This document shows, piece after piece, positions 8,795-18,152 of a DNA stretch of 38,192 bases; within the stretch, counting starts at the first letter, position 1; every line of letters starts with the position of its first letter. Source of the DNA: Gilliamella sp. WF3-4 (GTDB lineage Bacteria; Pseudomonadota; Gammaproteobacteria; Enterobacterales; Orbaceae); contig NZ_LZGW01000061.1 in assembly GCF_001690275.1 (NCBI RefSeq), positions 1-38,192 of the forward strand, in the 5' to 3' direction. The notes under the pieces were generated by a model. That model had not been told where the DNA came from, searched no databases, and saw only the letters and a list, made by a program, of their open reading frames with translations. The translations under genes and the position numbers were made by a program.

Positions 8795-9232
8795 ATGGTC
8801 GGAGTAATTTTAACAGGCCACGGTAGCTTTGCTACTGGCCTTTACCAAGCGGCAACCCAAATTGTGGGAACACAAGCACAATTTGATGCGATTGATTTTC
8901 CTGATGGTATGAGTAGTGAATCATTTGAACAACAATTAGCCACATCATTAGAACAGTGTAATAAAGGTGACGGTGTTATTTTTTTGACGGATATCGTTGG
9001 AGGTACACCGTTTAAAGTCTCTGCAATGCTAAGTTTTCAATTTAAGCATATTGAAGTAATTAGTGGCATTAATATGCCACTTTTACTTGAAATTTTATTA
9101 CAACGAGATGTATTAGATATACAAACTTTGCGTTTAGAAACCATCAAAAACGCTAAAAATAGTATCAGTAGTCTATGGCATGAACAGCAAAAAAAGTCAT
9201 CTATCAATAAGGAGTTTGCCGATGGGATATAA
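8795..9232 (+). CDS. agaF: PTS N-acetylgalactosamine-specific EIIA
   Basis: A 145-residue soluble EIIA. The phosphorylated histidine is H9 in LTGHGSFATGLYQAA. GVIFLTDIVGGTPFKVSAML and SGINMPLLLEILLQRD are typical of the mannose-family EIIA. It receives phosphate from HPr and passes it to AgaV. It follows agaE by 10 bases and overlaps the start of agaA by 11 bases. A separate AgaF-type EIIA, rather than a fused EIIAB, is the arrangement of the enterobacterial GalNAc PTS. Confidence 0.9.
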   Translation: MVGVILTGHGSFATGLYQAATQIVGTQAQFDAIDFPDGMSSESFEQQLATSLEQCNKGDGVIFLTDIVGGTPFKVSAMLSFQFKHIEVISGINMPLLLEILLQRDVLDIQTLRLETIKNAKNSISSLWHEQQKKSSINKEFADGI

Positions 9233-10388
9233 AACAATTTATGCCAAACGACTATTAACTTCAACAGGCTGGCTAGAAAATACGGTCATCCGCATTGAAG
9301 GTGATAAAATTAGTGATATTAATGTAAGTGATAAGCCGTGCTCAACCGATATTAAAGTATTGCCTGCGCTCATTGATACCCATATCCATGGGGTCATGGG
9401 AGCAGATACCATGGATGCGACGCACAACTCATTAAATACAATGAGCTGTTTTTTAGCTAAACATGGTGTTGGTGCTTTTTTAGCAACAACCGTAACTGAA
9501 AGCCATGAAAAAATTGAAGCCGCATTAATACAAGTTAAAAACAGTATAAAACAAGGAGTAGATGGCGCAACCTTATTAGGCTCATATTTAGAAGGTCCCT
9601 TTTTTACAGCGATCCACAAAGGAGCTCATCCAGAGGAGTTATTACACAACCCCGAACTCACATTAATAAAAAAATGGTTAAAACTATCAGAAGGAACCTT
9701 AAAAAGCATTGCTTTATCGCCTGAATATCCTGAGTCACTATCAATAATAAAATGGCTATGCGCCCAAAAAGTTCGTGTTATGCTTGGGCATACTAATGCG
9801 GACTATCAAACAACAAAATTGGCACTCTTAGCAGGGGCTAGTGGTGTAGTTCATTGTTATAACGGTATGTCTGGATTAAATCATCGCCAACCGGGTGTTG
9901 TTGGGGCTGCTTTGTCCATGAATAATTGCCAAACAGAAATAATCGTAGATGGATATCATGTTCATCCCGCCGCGGTTGCTATCGCCCACCATTGTTGTGG
10001 TGAAAATCTATTGCTTATCACTGACGCAATGCGAGCAACAGGAATGCCTAATGGTGATTACCATTTAGGAAAATTATTAGTACATAAGCATGATAATGTA
10101 GTGCAAACCGAAGCCGGTGGTTTATCAGGTAGTGTTTTAACGTTAGATCGCGCTGTGCATAACTTAGCTAAGTTTACTAATATTTGTTTTGAATCGGCTT
10201 GGTTGCATGGTAGCTATTACCCAGCCAAAGCATTAGGAATGGATCACGAGTTAGGCAGTGTTACCCCAAATAAACGCGCTAACTTGGTATTACTTGATAA
10301 CGAGAATGATTTAATTGCTACCATTGTTAATGGAAATGTCGTCTACAAATCAAAAAAATTCAAGGAACAATATTTATCAGATAGATAA
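9222..10388 (+). CDS. agaA: N-acetylgalactosamine-6-phosphate deacetylase
   Basis: A 388-residue amidohydrolase of the NagA/AgaA family that removes acetate from GalNAc-6-phosphate in the cytoplasm. Visible features are the DTHIHG motif (H54, H56), SYLEGPFF (E124, metal ligand), MLGHTNAD (H190), VVHCYNGMSGLNHRQPG (H211) and LLITDAMRATGMPNGDY (catalytic D268). The ATG at 9222 has AAGGAG at 9209-9214; upstream in-frame extension lies inside agaF. It is the last gene of the agaR-SVWEFA run. Its product is the substrate of AgaS, so import, deacetylation and deamination are all encoded in this operon. Confidence 0.92.
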   Translation: MGYKTIYAKRLLTSTGWLENTVIRIEGDKISDINVSDKPCSTDIKVLPALIDTHIHGVMGADTMDATHNSLNTMSCFLAKHGVGAFLATTVTESHEKIEAALIQVKNSIKQGVDGATLLGSYLEGPFFTAIHKGAHPEELLHNPELTLIKKWLKLSEGTLKSIALSPEYPESLSIIKWLCAQKVRVMLGHTNADYQTTKLALLAGASGVVHCYNGMSGLNHRQPGVVGAALSMNNCQTEIIVDGYHVHPAAVAIAHHCCGENLLLITDAMRATGMPNGDYHLGKLLVHKHDNVVQTEAGGLSGSVLTLDRAVHNLAKFTNICFESAWLHGSYYPAKALGMDHELGSVTPNKRANLVLLDNENDLIATIVNGNVVYKSKKFKEQYLSDR

Positions 10389-10491
10389 TGATTTTGTGTC
10401 ATATTAAGTAAAATGGCATAAAATAAATTTTAAAAATTAATTACTTAATGATGTAATAAGTAATGCAATAAGGAACGTAAAAGGAACTCAT

Positions 10492-11757
10492 ATGAAAAAA
10501 ACAATATTAAATGCAATGTTAAGTTTTGCATGTATTTTATCATTTCCAACGTATGCAATAGATAATCATGATGACTACACTTTAGAACAAGTGGTTGTTT
10601 TTAGTCGCCATGGTTTACGTGCTCCGTTAGCCAGCCCAACGAGTACTCTTGGTAAAATCACCCCCAATCAATGGCCACAATGGGATACCCCTGCCAGTTA
10701 TTTAACAATCCGTGGCGGCATATTAGAAAACTATTTTGGTCATTATTTTAGTGAATGGTTAACTGATAATAAACTGCTACCTGCTGACAGCTGTCCTAGC
10801 GAAAAAGATGTCTATATTTATACTAATAGCCTACAAAGAACTATTGCCACAGGACAATATTTTACCGTTGGTGCATTTCCTGGTTGTATTTTGCCAATCA
10901 TACATAAAGAAGAATTAGGTAAAATGGATCCATTGTTTTTTCCTGTAATTAAAGATGATAGCATTGAATTTAAACAAGCTGCTATTACTTCAATTAATAA
11001 GAACGCGGATATAAATGGTATTACTGGTTTAAACAAAAATCTAAAAAGCATATATCAAGATATGGCAAATATAATTGATTACCAAAAATCAAAAAATTGC
11101 ATTACTGATAAACAATGTGATTTTTTTTCCTCACCAACAGAATTGATAATAGAAAAAGGTAAAGAACCAGGTATCACTGGTCCACTGCGTGTAGGTACAT
11201 CACTTGCCGATGCCTTTATTTTACAATATTATGAAGGAGCACCGTTAAACAACGTTGCTTGGGGTAAAATAAAAGACGAACAACAATTTAAACAACTTGT
11301 GACCATTAAAGAAAGCTATAATACCGTGCTATTCGGTTCGCCAGTTATTGCAAAACATGTTGCGGCAAATTTAGTTAATTATATTAATTCGGCTTTTTCT
11401 GATAATGATAATAAAGAAACAACCAAATTTACTCTTTTAGTCGGACATGATTCAAACGTTGCTTCGTTATTTTCAGCGATGCAAATCCAGCCTTATCACT
11501 TACCGAACCAATTTGAAACAACGCCGATTGGCGGTAAAATTGTATTCCAAAAATGGCGTGATAATCGCAGTGGTGACAAATTGATGAAAATTGAGTATTT
11601 TTATCAATCAACTAAACAAATTCGTGATTTATCACCATTAAATCGTAATAATCCACCACAAAAAGTCACGTTGACTATGACAAATTGCCCAACGAATGCA
11701 ATGGGGTTCTGCTCTTTTTCAACATTTAAACACGTGATGAGTAATATCACTAATTAA
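10492..11757 (+). CDS. agp: Periplasmic glucose-1-phosphatase, histidine acid phosphatase family
   Basis: This 421-residue protein is alike to Agp along its whole length. A signal peptide covers residues 1-22 (lysines, hydrophobic core, cleavage after PTYA). The catalytic motif is SRHGLRAP (nucleophile H40). YTNSLQRTIATGQYF, GPLRVGTSLADAFILQYYEG and the proton-donor VGHDSN (H319, D320) follow, then TPIGGKIVFQKW. The family hydrolyses glucose-1-phosphate and some other phosphate esters in the periplasm. As I recall, the reference Agp has Asn where Gly41 lies here (RHNLRAP); Gly is the phytase-like residue. An AAAGGAA ribosome site precedes the ATG. The 103-base gap after agaA leaves open whether it is co-transcribed with aga. 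Confidence 0.9.
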   Translation: MKKTILNAMLSFACILSFPTYAIDNHDDYTLEQVVVFSRHGLRAPLASPTSTLGKITPNQWPQWDTPASYLTIRGGILENYFGHYFSEWLTDNKLLPADSCPSEKDVYIYTNSLQRTIATGQYFTVGAFPGCILPIIHKEELGKMDPLFFPVIKDDSIEFKQAAITSINKNADINGITGLNKNLKSIYQDMANIIDYQKSKNCITDKQCDFFSSPTELIIEKGKEPGITGPLRVGTSLADAFILQYYEGAPLNNVAWGKIKDEQQFKQLVTIKESYNTVLFGSPVIAKHVAANLVNYINSAFSDNDNKETTKFTLLVGHDSNVASLFSAMQIQPYHLPNQFETTPIGGKIVFQKWRDNRSGDKLMKIEYFYQSTKQIRDLSPLNRNNPPQKVTLTMTNCPTNAMGFCSFSTFKHVMSNITN

Positions 11758-11765
11758 TTAGTACT

Positions 11766-11802
11766 ATTCATAATAAGCACGTCTTTATTGCTTATTATGA
11801 AT
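11766..11802. terminator. Strong hairpin after agp
   Basis: A perfect 13-base inverted repeat, ATTCATAATAAGC (11766-11778) with GCTTATTATGAAT (11790-11802), encloses an 11-base loop. It starts 8 bases after the agp stop and separates the convergent aga-agp and gat transcription units. The stem is AT-rich and no clear T-run follows, so it may act as a terminator or as an mRNA 3'-end stabiliser. Confidence 0.55.
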
Positions 11803-11889
11803 ATAATCAACACATAAGAATATTACCTTTATCAATTTCTATATTATTTTTTAAGTTTTTTTATAAATTATTATTGGTTGATAAATTTT

Positions 11890-11913
11890 AACCAGCAGTA
11901 TCAACTACTGGTT
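11890..11913. terminator. Hairpin downstream of gatY
   Basis: AACCAGCAG (11890-11898) pairs with CTACTGGTT (11905-11913) around TATCAA with one mismatch. It lies 55 bases beyond the gatY stop on the minus strand. It may be the terminator of the gat operon, or with the 11766 hairpin part of a bidirectional termination zone. Confidence 0.4.
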
Positions 11914-11967
11914 ATGAATTTATAAAAAGGCTACCTAAATCAAAAAATAATTATTTTAGATTTCATA

Positions 11968-12822
11968 CTATAATTTGCCTTCGCTACCACAAATGCGGAT
12001 TTTATCTGCGACAATTTTTTTCATTGCGGTTTTTGCTGGTTGCATGTAATGCCTTGGATCATTGGCATCAGGATGTTGTTTAAAATCTTGTTTTAAAGCA
12101 TCTGAAAAAGCAATTTTTAATTCTGTTGCTACATTAACTTTACAAATTCCTAATGAAATTGACTGTTTCACCATCTGCTCAGGTATGCCAGAAGCGCCAT
12201 GTAAAACCAATGGAATATCGACTTTATCACGAATTTTTGCTAAACGATCAAAATCCAGTTTAGGTTCGCCTTTATATAAGCCATGAGCAGAACCAATGGC
12301 GACCGCTAAAGAATCAATCTTTGTTCTCTCAACATACTCTTTGGCCGCATCGGGATCAGTAAAAGCACTGTCTTTAGCATCAACAATAAGATCGTCTTCT
12401 TGCCCGCCTAATCGACCCAATTCTGCTTCAACACTCGCATTGTATTTGTGGCTAAAAGCAACCATTTTGCTAACAATATCAATATTTTCTTCAAATGGAT
12501 AATGAGAGGCATCAATCATAATAGATCGAATTCCCGCCTCTATTTTGGTTTGAATATCATTGATATCTTCATGATGATCTAAATGCAAAGCAAAAGGAAA
12601 ATGATTAATGCTTGCCGCGGTTTTACAAATGCTAATTAAATAGTTTATTCCTGCATAACTATAAGTTCCAGGTGTTGCAGCAAGTATCACCGGTGATTGC
12701 ATCTCTTTAGCTGTGTCAATTACAACTTGAATTGTTTCAAGATTGTGTATATTAAATGCAGGTACTGCATAACATTCACGTTGAGCCTTTTTTAACATTT
12801 CTTGACTTGAAATAAGATACAT
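11968..12822 (-). CDS. gatY: Tagatose-1,6-bisphosphate aldolase, GatY/KbaY type (class II)
   Basis: A 284-residue class II zinc aldolase that cleaves tagatose-1,6-bisphosphate to glyceraldehyde-3-phosphate and dihydroxyacetone phosphate. Visible features are [17 protein letters not shown], the metal site [10 protein letters not shown] (H80, D82, H83), [41 protein letters not shown] and [11 protein letters not shown]. The sequence is closest to GatY/KbaY rather than the glycolytic FbaA, by length and the GRLGGQEDD region. An AAGGAG precedes the ATG. It is 23 bases after the LacC-like kinase gene, which makes its substrate. In E. coli the GatY subunit is fully active only with GatZ (or KbaZ for KbaY); no such gene is in this window. 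Confidence 0.88.
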   Translation of the reverse strand: MYLISSQEMLKKAQRECYAVPAFNIHNLETIQVVIDTAKEMQSPVILAATPGTYSYAGINYLISICKTAASINHFPFALHLDHHEDINDIQTKIEAGIRSIMIDASHYPFEENIDIVSKMVAFSHKYNASVEAELGRLGGQEDDLIVDAKDSAFTDPDAAKEYVERTKIDSLAVAIGSAHGLYKGEPKLDFDRLAKIRDKVDIPLVLHGASGIPEQMVKQSISLGICKVNVATELKIAFSDALKQDFKQHPDANDPRHYMQPAKTAMKKIVADKIRICGSEGKL

Positions 12823-12845
12823 AATTTACTCCTTAAATAATCTAT

Positions 12846-13790
12846 TTATTTTTCAATGATATGTATAACATTAACTTGACGGTAATAATGGTCATAGTTA
12901 GCCATATTGACAAAGCCGGTTTGCGGTTCCATTGTATTTAGCATTCCCATCGTCATTGCACGTTTAAGCATAACCTCTACAGTTTCATTTTCATGAATAC
13001 TGGCAGCAAGTCCGGCTAATGTGACATCACCAGATCCAACTGGGTTAACCACAGTTATTTTAGGAATTGAAACTTGGTAATATTGATTGTGGCAGCGAGC
13101 AAAAGCGCCGTTTTGGCCTAGTGACAAAATAACAAAAGGAATGTCATTAAGTAATGGATGGTGCAGGGCTTTTATTAATGAGCTTGTATCATTTTCATCA
13201 ATATCCATTTGAATAATTTGTTTTAGCTCATCTTTATTTGGTTTAATTAAGTAAGGTTTATCTTTTGATTTCAATACAGCAATTAACGTCTTACCTGAGC
13301 AATCAAGCAAAACAGGAATTTGATGCTTATTCGCTTTTTCAGTTAATTGGGTATAAAAATCGACGGGAAAACCTTGTGGTAATGACCCTGAAATCGTGAT
13401 AACCGTCGATTGACTTAGTAATTTTTGATAGTGTCTCAAAAAAATATCGACATCGTGGTTATCTAATACCGGCCCTGATTCTAAGATTTCCGTTTGATAT
13501 CCTTCATGTAAAATTGCAATACAGTTTCTTGACTCGTGTTGGGTAACATAAAAGTTATAATTAATATTATCGTTATCTAATTGCTTTTGAATATATTCCC
13601 CTGTTGTTCCACCAATAATACCTGATGCAAGAACAGGAATTCCTGAATATTTTATGCCGCGAGTAACGTTAAGTCCTTTCCCTCCTGCGGTTTTTTTTAC
13701 CTCTGCAACTCGATTAATATCATTAATAACCAATTTATTTAATGGGTACGATATATCCACTGAAGGGTTCATCGTAATTGTTAATATCAT
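12846..13790 (-). CDS. lacC: Tagatose-6-phosphate kinase, LacC-like (PfkB family)
   Basis: A 314-residue PfkB-family sugar kinase. Features are LTITMNPSVDISYPLNKL at the N-terminus, KTAGGKGLNVTRGIKYSG (PfkB signature 1), NCIAILHEGYQTEILESGP, VITISGSLPQGFP, LLDCSGKTLIAVLKS and the ATP/catalytic NPVGSGDVTLAG (D255 is the catalytic base). The combination is closest to LacC of the tagatose-6-phosphate pathway rather than FruK or PfkB. It phosphorylates tagatose-6-phosphate using ATP to give the substrate of GatY. A GGTGAG ribosome site precedes the ATG. Its own promoter is likely in the 187-base gap after gatR. LacC is best known from Gram-positive lactose operons, so its presence in an enteric-like gat locus is of interest. 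Confidence 0.85.
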   Translation of the reverse strand: MILTITMNPSVDISYPLNKLVINDINRVAEVKKTAGGKGLNVTRGIKYSGIPVLASGIIGGTTGEYIQKQLDNDNINYNFYVTQHESRNCIAILHEGYQTEILESGPVLDNHDVDIFLRHYQKLLSQSTVITISGSLPQGFPVDFYTQLTEKANKHQIPVLLDCSGKTLIAVLKSKDKPYLIKPNKDELKQIIQMDIDENDTSSLIKALHHPLLNDIPFVILSLGQNGAFARCHNQYYQVSIPKITVVNPVGSGDVTLAGLAASIHENETVEVMLKRAMTMGMLNTMEPQTGFVNMANYDHYYRQVNVIHIIEK

Positions 13791-13977
13791 ATTCTCACCT
13801 ACGCATTAATAACGTTGGGAGAAATAACAAACTTAAATACCCGAAATCATTAAACCGACTTTACTAAAAAGAAAAAAATCACGCGTTTCTTTTATCAAAC
13901 CTAAATAAGCAATCGTCTTTGGTTTTATGATAGGTTAAGTATATTTTAAAGAAAGTACACTATTGTAAACACAAATA

Positions 13978-14751
13978 TTAAACCGCTATAAAACTAATAC
14001 CCTTTGCCTCAAATTCATGCTTACAGCTATCGTCAACCTCATTGTCCGTAATGATTGTATTAAGTTGGCTAAGTGGTAACACCACGTTTATACCATTGCG
14101 CCCAAATTTTGATGAATCCAAAACAGCAACCACATTTTTGGCGGCATGAGCCATAATACTACTAATAGTGTAACCTTCATTAAAGGTTGTTATTCCTCTT
14201 TTTGCATCAATTCCATCCGCACCAACAAATAAAATATCAGCAGAAATGCCATCCAACGATTGCTCAGCAATTTTTCCATGAAAAGAACGAGTCTTGTGCC
14301 TAAGCGTACCACCACACATAAATAACATAATGTCACTATTGTCGGATAAGATAAATGCTGAGGTAAGACTATTGGTAATAACCGTAATATGCTTTAATTT
14401 CACAAGCTCTTCAGCTATCAACATGGTGGTACTGCCACTATCTAAAATAATGGTATCACCCTCTTTAACATATTTAACCGCTTCAATTGCAATACGCTTT
14501 TTAGCTTCTATAAATCGCTGATAACGTTCTTCTAATTGCAGCTCTTTAAATGATCTTGTATCACTGTTATTAATGATTTTGGTTGCACCACCATGAAAGC
14601 GTGTTAGTTCTCCTTGTTTTTCTAACAATCTAAGATCAGTTCTAGTTGTTACTTCTGAAACATTAAATTGTTCTGATAAATCACAAACTAACACAGTTCC
14701 TTTTATATTAAGGAGCTCTACTATTTGTTGACGTCTTTCACTTGCATTCAT
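13978..14751 (-). CDS. gatR: DeoR-family repressor of the galactitol operon
   Basis: A 257-residue DeoR-family regulator. The helix-turn-helix is VLVCDLSEQFNVSEVTTRTD followed by LRLLEKQGELTRFHGGA. The sensor domain carries DTIILDSGSTTMLIAEELV, MLFMCGGTLRHKTRSFHGK and DILFVGADGIDAKRGITTFN. The RFHGGA context and the position between gatD and the kinase gene point to GatR. It shares fold but not high identity with AgaR at 4566. An AAAGGAA ribosome site precedes the ATG, and a TTTTCGAAAA palindrome lies 10 bases upstream, indicating autoregulation (inferred). Confidence 0.82.
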   Translation of the reverse strand: MNASERRQQIVELLNIKGTVLVCDLSEQFNVSEVTTRTDLRLLEKQGELTRFHGGATKIINNSDTRSFKELQLEERYQRFIEAKKRIAIEAVKYVKEGDTIILDSGSTTMLIAEELVKLKHITVITNSLTSAFILSDNSDIMLFMCGGTLRHKTRSFHGKIAEQSLDGISADILFVGADGIDAKRGITTFNEGYTISSIMAHAAKNVVAVLDSSKFGRNGINVVLPLSQLNTIITDNEVDDSCKHEFEAKGISFIAV

Positions 14752-14761
14752 AATATTTCCT

Positions 14762-14771
14762 TTTTCGAAAA
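14762..14771. promoter_or_regulatory. Putative GatR operator upstream of gatR
   Basis: TTTTCGAAAA is a perfect palindrome embedded in a longer T/A-flanked stretch, 14761-14777, in the gatR leader. The same TTTTCGAAAG core occurs twice at the gatA promoter (18153-18162 and 18188-18197). A shared operator for GatR is the simplest reading. Confidence 0.5.
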
Positions 14772-14843
14772 TTTTTTAGCAGTGTATAACAAACAAAATC
14801 AAAAAATAAGTTTTCATTTTTAATAACTGACTAAATCAAATAA

Positions 14844-15887
14844 CTAAATGCAATTTAATAAAATTTTGCCATTCATAGAACGTCCATTTAAAGCGCTAAT
14901 TTGTCTAATAAATGACTCAAAATCACCAACACTCGCAATAAGTTCATTAAGTTTGATTTTTCCATCTATAAAATACTGGCTAACTAGCTCCCATTCTTTC
15001 CCTGGCCATGGAGCAGAATAATTCATCCAACTACCTAACATTTGTAATTCTTTCCGTAAAATAAGCCCAAATGTTTTTTCTGAAAGAGTAATATCGTTAT
15101 GAAGTGTACCAATCAAACCAACCTTTGCTCTTGGGCCTGCAATTTCAATAGCCAATCTGACCGTAATCGGGGAACCAGCTGTTTCTAATACAATTTGATC
15201 AAAGCGAGATGCAGATAAAGCCTGATGAATTTCTTCGGTAGTAAGGTCTTTAGAATTATAAATAGCATCTGCACCTAATTGTTTTGCAAGATTGAGCCGT
15301 TCATCATTGATATCTAACACGGCTATTGATTTCGCGCCCATTGCTTTTGCACATTGCATAGCAAGTAGCCCTATGGTTCCGCCGCCAACAATCACGACAT
15401 TTTTTCCTTGGCATCCCTTTGCCAATAATAATGCATGCATTCCAACCGTCATTGGTTCAAAAAAAGCGCCCTCAAGCAGACTGATTCCTTTCGGTAATTT
15501 GAATGCGTTTTTCTTATCTAATACAACATATTCAGCAAAACCGCCTGTTATCCTTGAGCCAACAAAAGTATAATTTTTACAAAGTGAGTAGTAATGCTTT
15601 TGGCATTCATCACATTTAAAACAGGGTAATAATGGCACGCAAGAGATTAAATCACCAACTTCAAACTCGGTTACACCACTTCCTATTTCTACAATTGTGC
15701 CACTGAATTCATGCCCAAGCGTAATTGGATAAAAATGAGCGCCATGATGAAATATTCGTGGAATATCTGAACCACATAAGCCACAATAAGCAACTTTTAC
15801 TAAAATTTGTTCTGAAGACGTTATTTTGGGGATTTCAATATTTTGTATTAATAAGGCTCCCTCTTCATTAACAACAACCGCTTTCAT
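14844..15887 (-). CDS. gatD: Galactitol-1-phosphate 5-dehydrogenase
   Basis: A 347-residue zinc-dependent medium-chain dehydrogenase that oxidises galactitol-1-phosphate to tagatose-6-phosphate with NAD. The catalytic zinc region has CGLCGSDIPRIF and LGHEFSG, and the structural zinc cysteines are in LLPCFKCDECQKHYYSLC. The Rossmann motif is VVIVGGGTIGLLAMQ. KELQMLGSWMNYSAPWPGKE is a GatD signature. The open frame continues to a TTG at 15908, but the ATG at 15887 has an AAGGAA ribosome site and gives the family N-terminus MKAVVVN. It lies 116 bases after gatC and 92 before gatR. Confidence 0.92.
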   Translation of the reverse strand: MKAVVVNEEGALLIQNIEIPKITSSEQILVKVAYCGLCGSDIPRIFHHGAHFYPITLGHEFSGTIVEIGSGVTEFEVGDLISCVPLLPCFKCDECQKHYYSLCKNYTFVGSRITGGFAEYVVLDKKNAFKLPKGISLLEGAFFEPMTVGMHALLLAKGCQGKNVVIVGGGTIGLLAMQCAKAMGAKSIAVLDINDERLNLAKQLGADAIYNSKDLTTEEIHQALSASRFDQIVLETAGSPITVRLAIEIAGPRAKVGLIGTLHNDITLSEKTFGLILRKELQMLGSWMNYSAPWPGKEWELVSQYFIDGKIKLNELIASVGDFESFIRQISALNGRSMNGKILLNCI

Positions 15888-16003
15888 ATTATTTTCCTTT
15901 ATTGGCAATAAAATTATATTGAGGTGTAGCTTTTACTAGCTTTTTAGTGAAATCATTTTACTTATCTTGATAATTTTTATTTGAATTTATCTGTTTAAGC
16001 TAT

Positions 16004-17353
16004 TTATTGAACTTTGGACAATAATTTGTTTTTTGCACGTTTCCATGTCAAAAATAAGCAAAATAAATAAAATATTCCAATAACTGCTAGCCCAATAGGT
16101 TGTTTCAAATTAACCAACTGAACCATAATGTAAGTAATCGGCGAGCCACCTTGATCCATTGCGGCGACCGAAACCCCATTATCTGCAGTAACAGTGCCAG
16201 CATTAATGGCTAGTTGAGTTGTCAATGGAATCATTTGTGTGGAAATCCAGAGTGTGATAGCAATAATGATTGAGCCTGACACAATAATTCTAAATAAATT
16301 ACCTTGATGAACAGCAACTCCCATCGCGATAAAAAATCCAATTGTTGCCAAATCACCAAATGGTAAAACTTCGTTACCCGGCAAAATAATGGCAATGAAA
16401 ATACTTAAAGGAATAAAAATTAAGCTAGCCGATACTACGGTTGAGTGGCCTAATAGCAGTGCGGGATCCAAACCAATTAAAAAATCTTGCCCACCAAATT
16501 TTGATTGTAAATGTTTACGGGCTTGTTTAGATATTGGCGTTAAACCATCCATAATAGGCTTAATCACTCGAGGCATTAATAACATTACCGCCGCAGTTTG
16601 AATAGCTAACTGCAATATTTCTTTTACGCCATATCCTGCTAGTAATCCTAAAATAATTCCCATAAATAAGCCTACTGTCACTGGCTCACCAAATGCACCA
16701 AACCGTTTTTGTATATCCACCGCATTAAAATTAATCTTATTAACGCCTGGAATCTTTTCAATGAATGCGTCAACAAAAACCGCAATTGGACCACAATAAG
16801 CCGATGTGCCATGAGGGACTGCAATACCATCAAGTTCAAAAAAATCTTTGGTATCTTTAGCAAACCAATCACCAAGTTTATAAGCAATAATGGCATGAAC
16901 GATAACGCCAAGAATACCAAGCCAATAAGAGCCTGTAGCAATATAAACAAGTGCACCAGAAAATGTCATGTGCCATATATTCCAAATGTCCACATTAACG
17001 ACTCGAGTTAATTTTAAAATTAACATAACAATATTTACTGCAATTGCGATAGGAATGGCAACTAAAGCGATTTGTGATGCCCAAGTCATTGGCGCTGCAC
17101 CTGGCCATCCTACATCAATAACATTTAAACTAATATCAAATCGTTCAGCCATCGCTTTAGCGGCTGGCCCAACCGAGCTAGTTAGCAATCCGACAACTAA
17201 GCCGATACCAACAAAACCAATACCTATATGAATACCCGCTTTTAAGGCATCACCCACTTTCATTCTTAATACCAAAGAAAAAAGAATTATTACAATGGGT
17301 AACATTACCGATGGACCAAGATCCAAAATATACTGCATAATTTCAGTAAACAT
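16004..17353 (-). CDS. gatC: PTS galactitol-specific EIIC
   Basis: A 449-residue membrane permease of the galactitol PTS with about 10-12 hydrophobic segments. Family features are LDLGPSVMLPIVIILFSLVL, then GLLTSSVGPAAKAMAERFDI, IDVGWPGAAPMTWASQIALV, AVPHGTSAYCGPIAVFVDAF and LLLGHSTVVSASLIFIPL. It starts 4 bases after the gatB stop, so translation is probably coupled. It brings galactitol into the cell as the 1-phosphate with GatA and GatB. Confidence 0.93.
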   Translation of the reverse strand: MFTEIMQYILDLGPSVMLPIVIILFSLVLRMKVGDALKAGIHIGIGFVGIGLVVGLLTSSVGPAAKAMAERFDISLNVIDVGWPGAAPMTWASQIALVAIPIAIAVNIVMLILKLTRVVNVDIWNIWHMTFSGALVYIATGSYWLGILGVIVHAIIAYKLGDWFAKDTKDFFELDGIAVPHGTSAYCGPIAVFVDAFIEKIPGVNKINFNAVDIQKRFGAFGEPVTVGLFMGIILGLLAGYGVKEILQLAIQTAAVMLLMPRVIKPIMDGLTPISKQARKHLQSKFGGQDFLIGLDPALLLGHSTVVSASLIFIPLSIFIAIILPGNEVLPFGDLATIGFFIAMGVAVHQGNLFRIIVSGSIIIAITLWISTQMIPLTTQLAINAGTVTADNGVSVAAMDQGGSPITYIMVQLVNLKQPIGLAVIGIFYLFCLFLTWKRAKNKLLSKVQ

Positions 17354-17357
17354 AGAT

Positions 17358-17642
17358 TTACCCCTTTAAAATAAGTAATATTTTTTCTTTTAGTTGATCA
17401 ATACCTACACCAGAGACAAAAGGCATACCGTGCACAATTGGAATATCACCAAAATCTTGATCCATTTTGGCCGTAGTACAAATCAAATCAACATCATCGA
17501 TAAAGGTATTAATTTCATTAATACGGCATTGAATAAGATCTAGTTGAATGTTATTTTCGTTACATAATTCTTTTATCTCTTCTGCCGCCAAAGTTGATGT
17601 TGCAACAGCACCACCACATGCAACAATAATCTTCTTTTTCAT
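17358..17642 (-). CDS. gatB: PTS galactitol-specific EIIB
   Basis: A 94-residue EIIB with the phosphocysteine loop [11 protein letters not shown] (C9) and the downstream [14 protein letters not shown] region. Length and motif match GatB. It lies 13 bases after gatA and 4 before gatC in the same operon. It passes phosphate from GatA to the incoming galactitol. Confidence 0.92.
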   Translation of the reverse strand: MKKKIIVACGGAVATSTLAAEEIKELCNENNIQLDLIQCRINEINTFIDDVDLICTTAKMDQDFGDIPIVHGMPFVSGVGIDQLKEKILLILKG

Positions 17643-17655
17643 AATGCCTCCAAAC

Positions 17656-18108
17656 TTATTGATTAAATATCACGTTATTAAAACGAACCACTATTTCATT
17701 TTGTGGAGCGTTTAATAAAAATTGATAAAATTCTTTATTTTGTAAATTTGAGAAAAGTGCTTTTAATAGTTCAATTTGATCTTTTGGCGAAGTGACAACA
17801 AGTGAAATAATCAATGACACATCAACGGTACTATCATCATCAGCCCGGTTAAATTCAACTGGTAGCTGGGTACGAAGAATAAAAATAGCTGGAGAGTTAG
17901 CATGCTCTGCTTCACAATGAGGGATGGCAACAGCATAATTATCAAAAGCTATCCCTGTTGGAAATAACGCTTCCCTTTCAAGTAATGCTTTTAAGTGACT
18001 TTGTTTAACAAGATTCTTTTGTTGTAATTGCTCACTAATATAAGTTAATGCTGCTAATTGATTATCAAATGTAAGGTTGTCTTCGAAAAGAAGCTGACAT
18101 TTATTCAT
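17656..18108 (-). CDS. gatA: PTS galactitol-specific EIIA
   Basis: A 150-residue soluble EIIA of the fructose/mannitol fold. The phosphorylated histidine is H64 in [36 protein letters not shown] and [20 protein letters not shown] are typical of GatA. It is the first gene of the gat operon, with GGAG 9 bases before the ATG and a promoter with twin operators directly upstream. Confidence 0.9.
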   Translation of the reverse strand: MNKCQLLFEDNLTFDNQLAALTYISEQLQQKNLVKQSHLKALLEREALFPTGIAFDNYAVAIPHCEAEHANSPAIFILRTQLPVEFNRADDDSTVDVSLIISLVVTSPKDQIELLKALFSNLQNKEFYQFLLNAPQNEIVVRFNNVIFNQ

Positions 18109-18152
18109 ATTTGATCTCCATTATTGTTTTATCCACTAAGTTTTTAGTTTAA

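Noticed and set aside
15888-15908. TTG start for gatD
   Set aside because: The ATG at 15887 has an AAGGAA and gives the GatD N-terminus; the extension MPIKENN is not family-like.
16709-17231. Open frames opposite gatC
   Set aside because: They lie within a clear membrane protein gene on the other strand and have no homologous motifs or ribosome sites.
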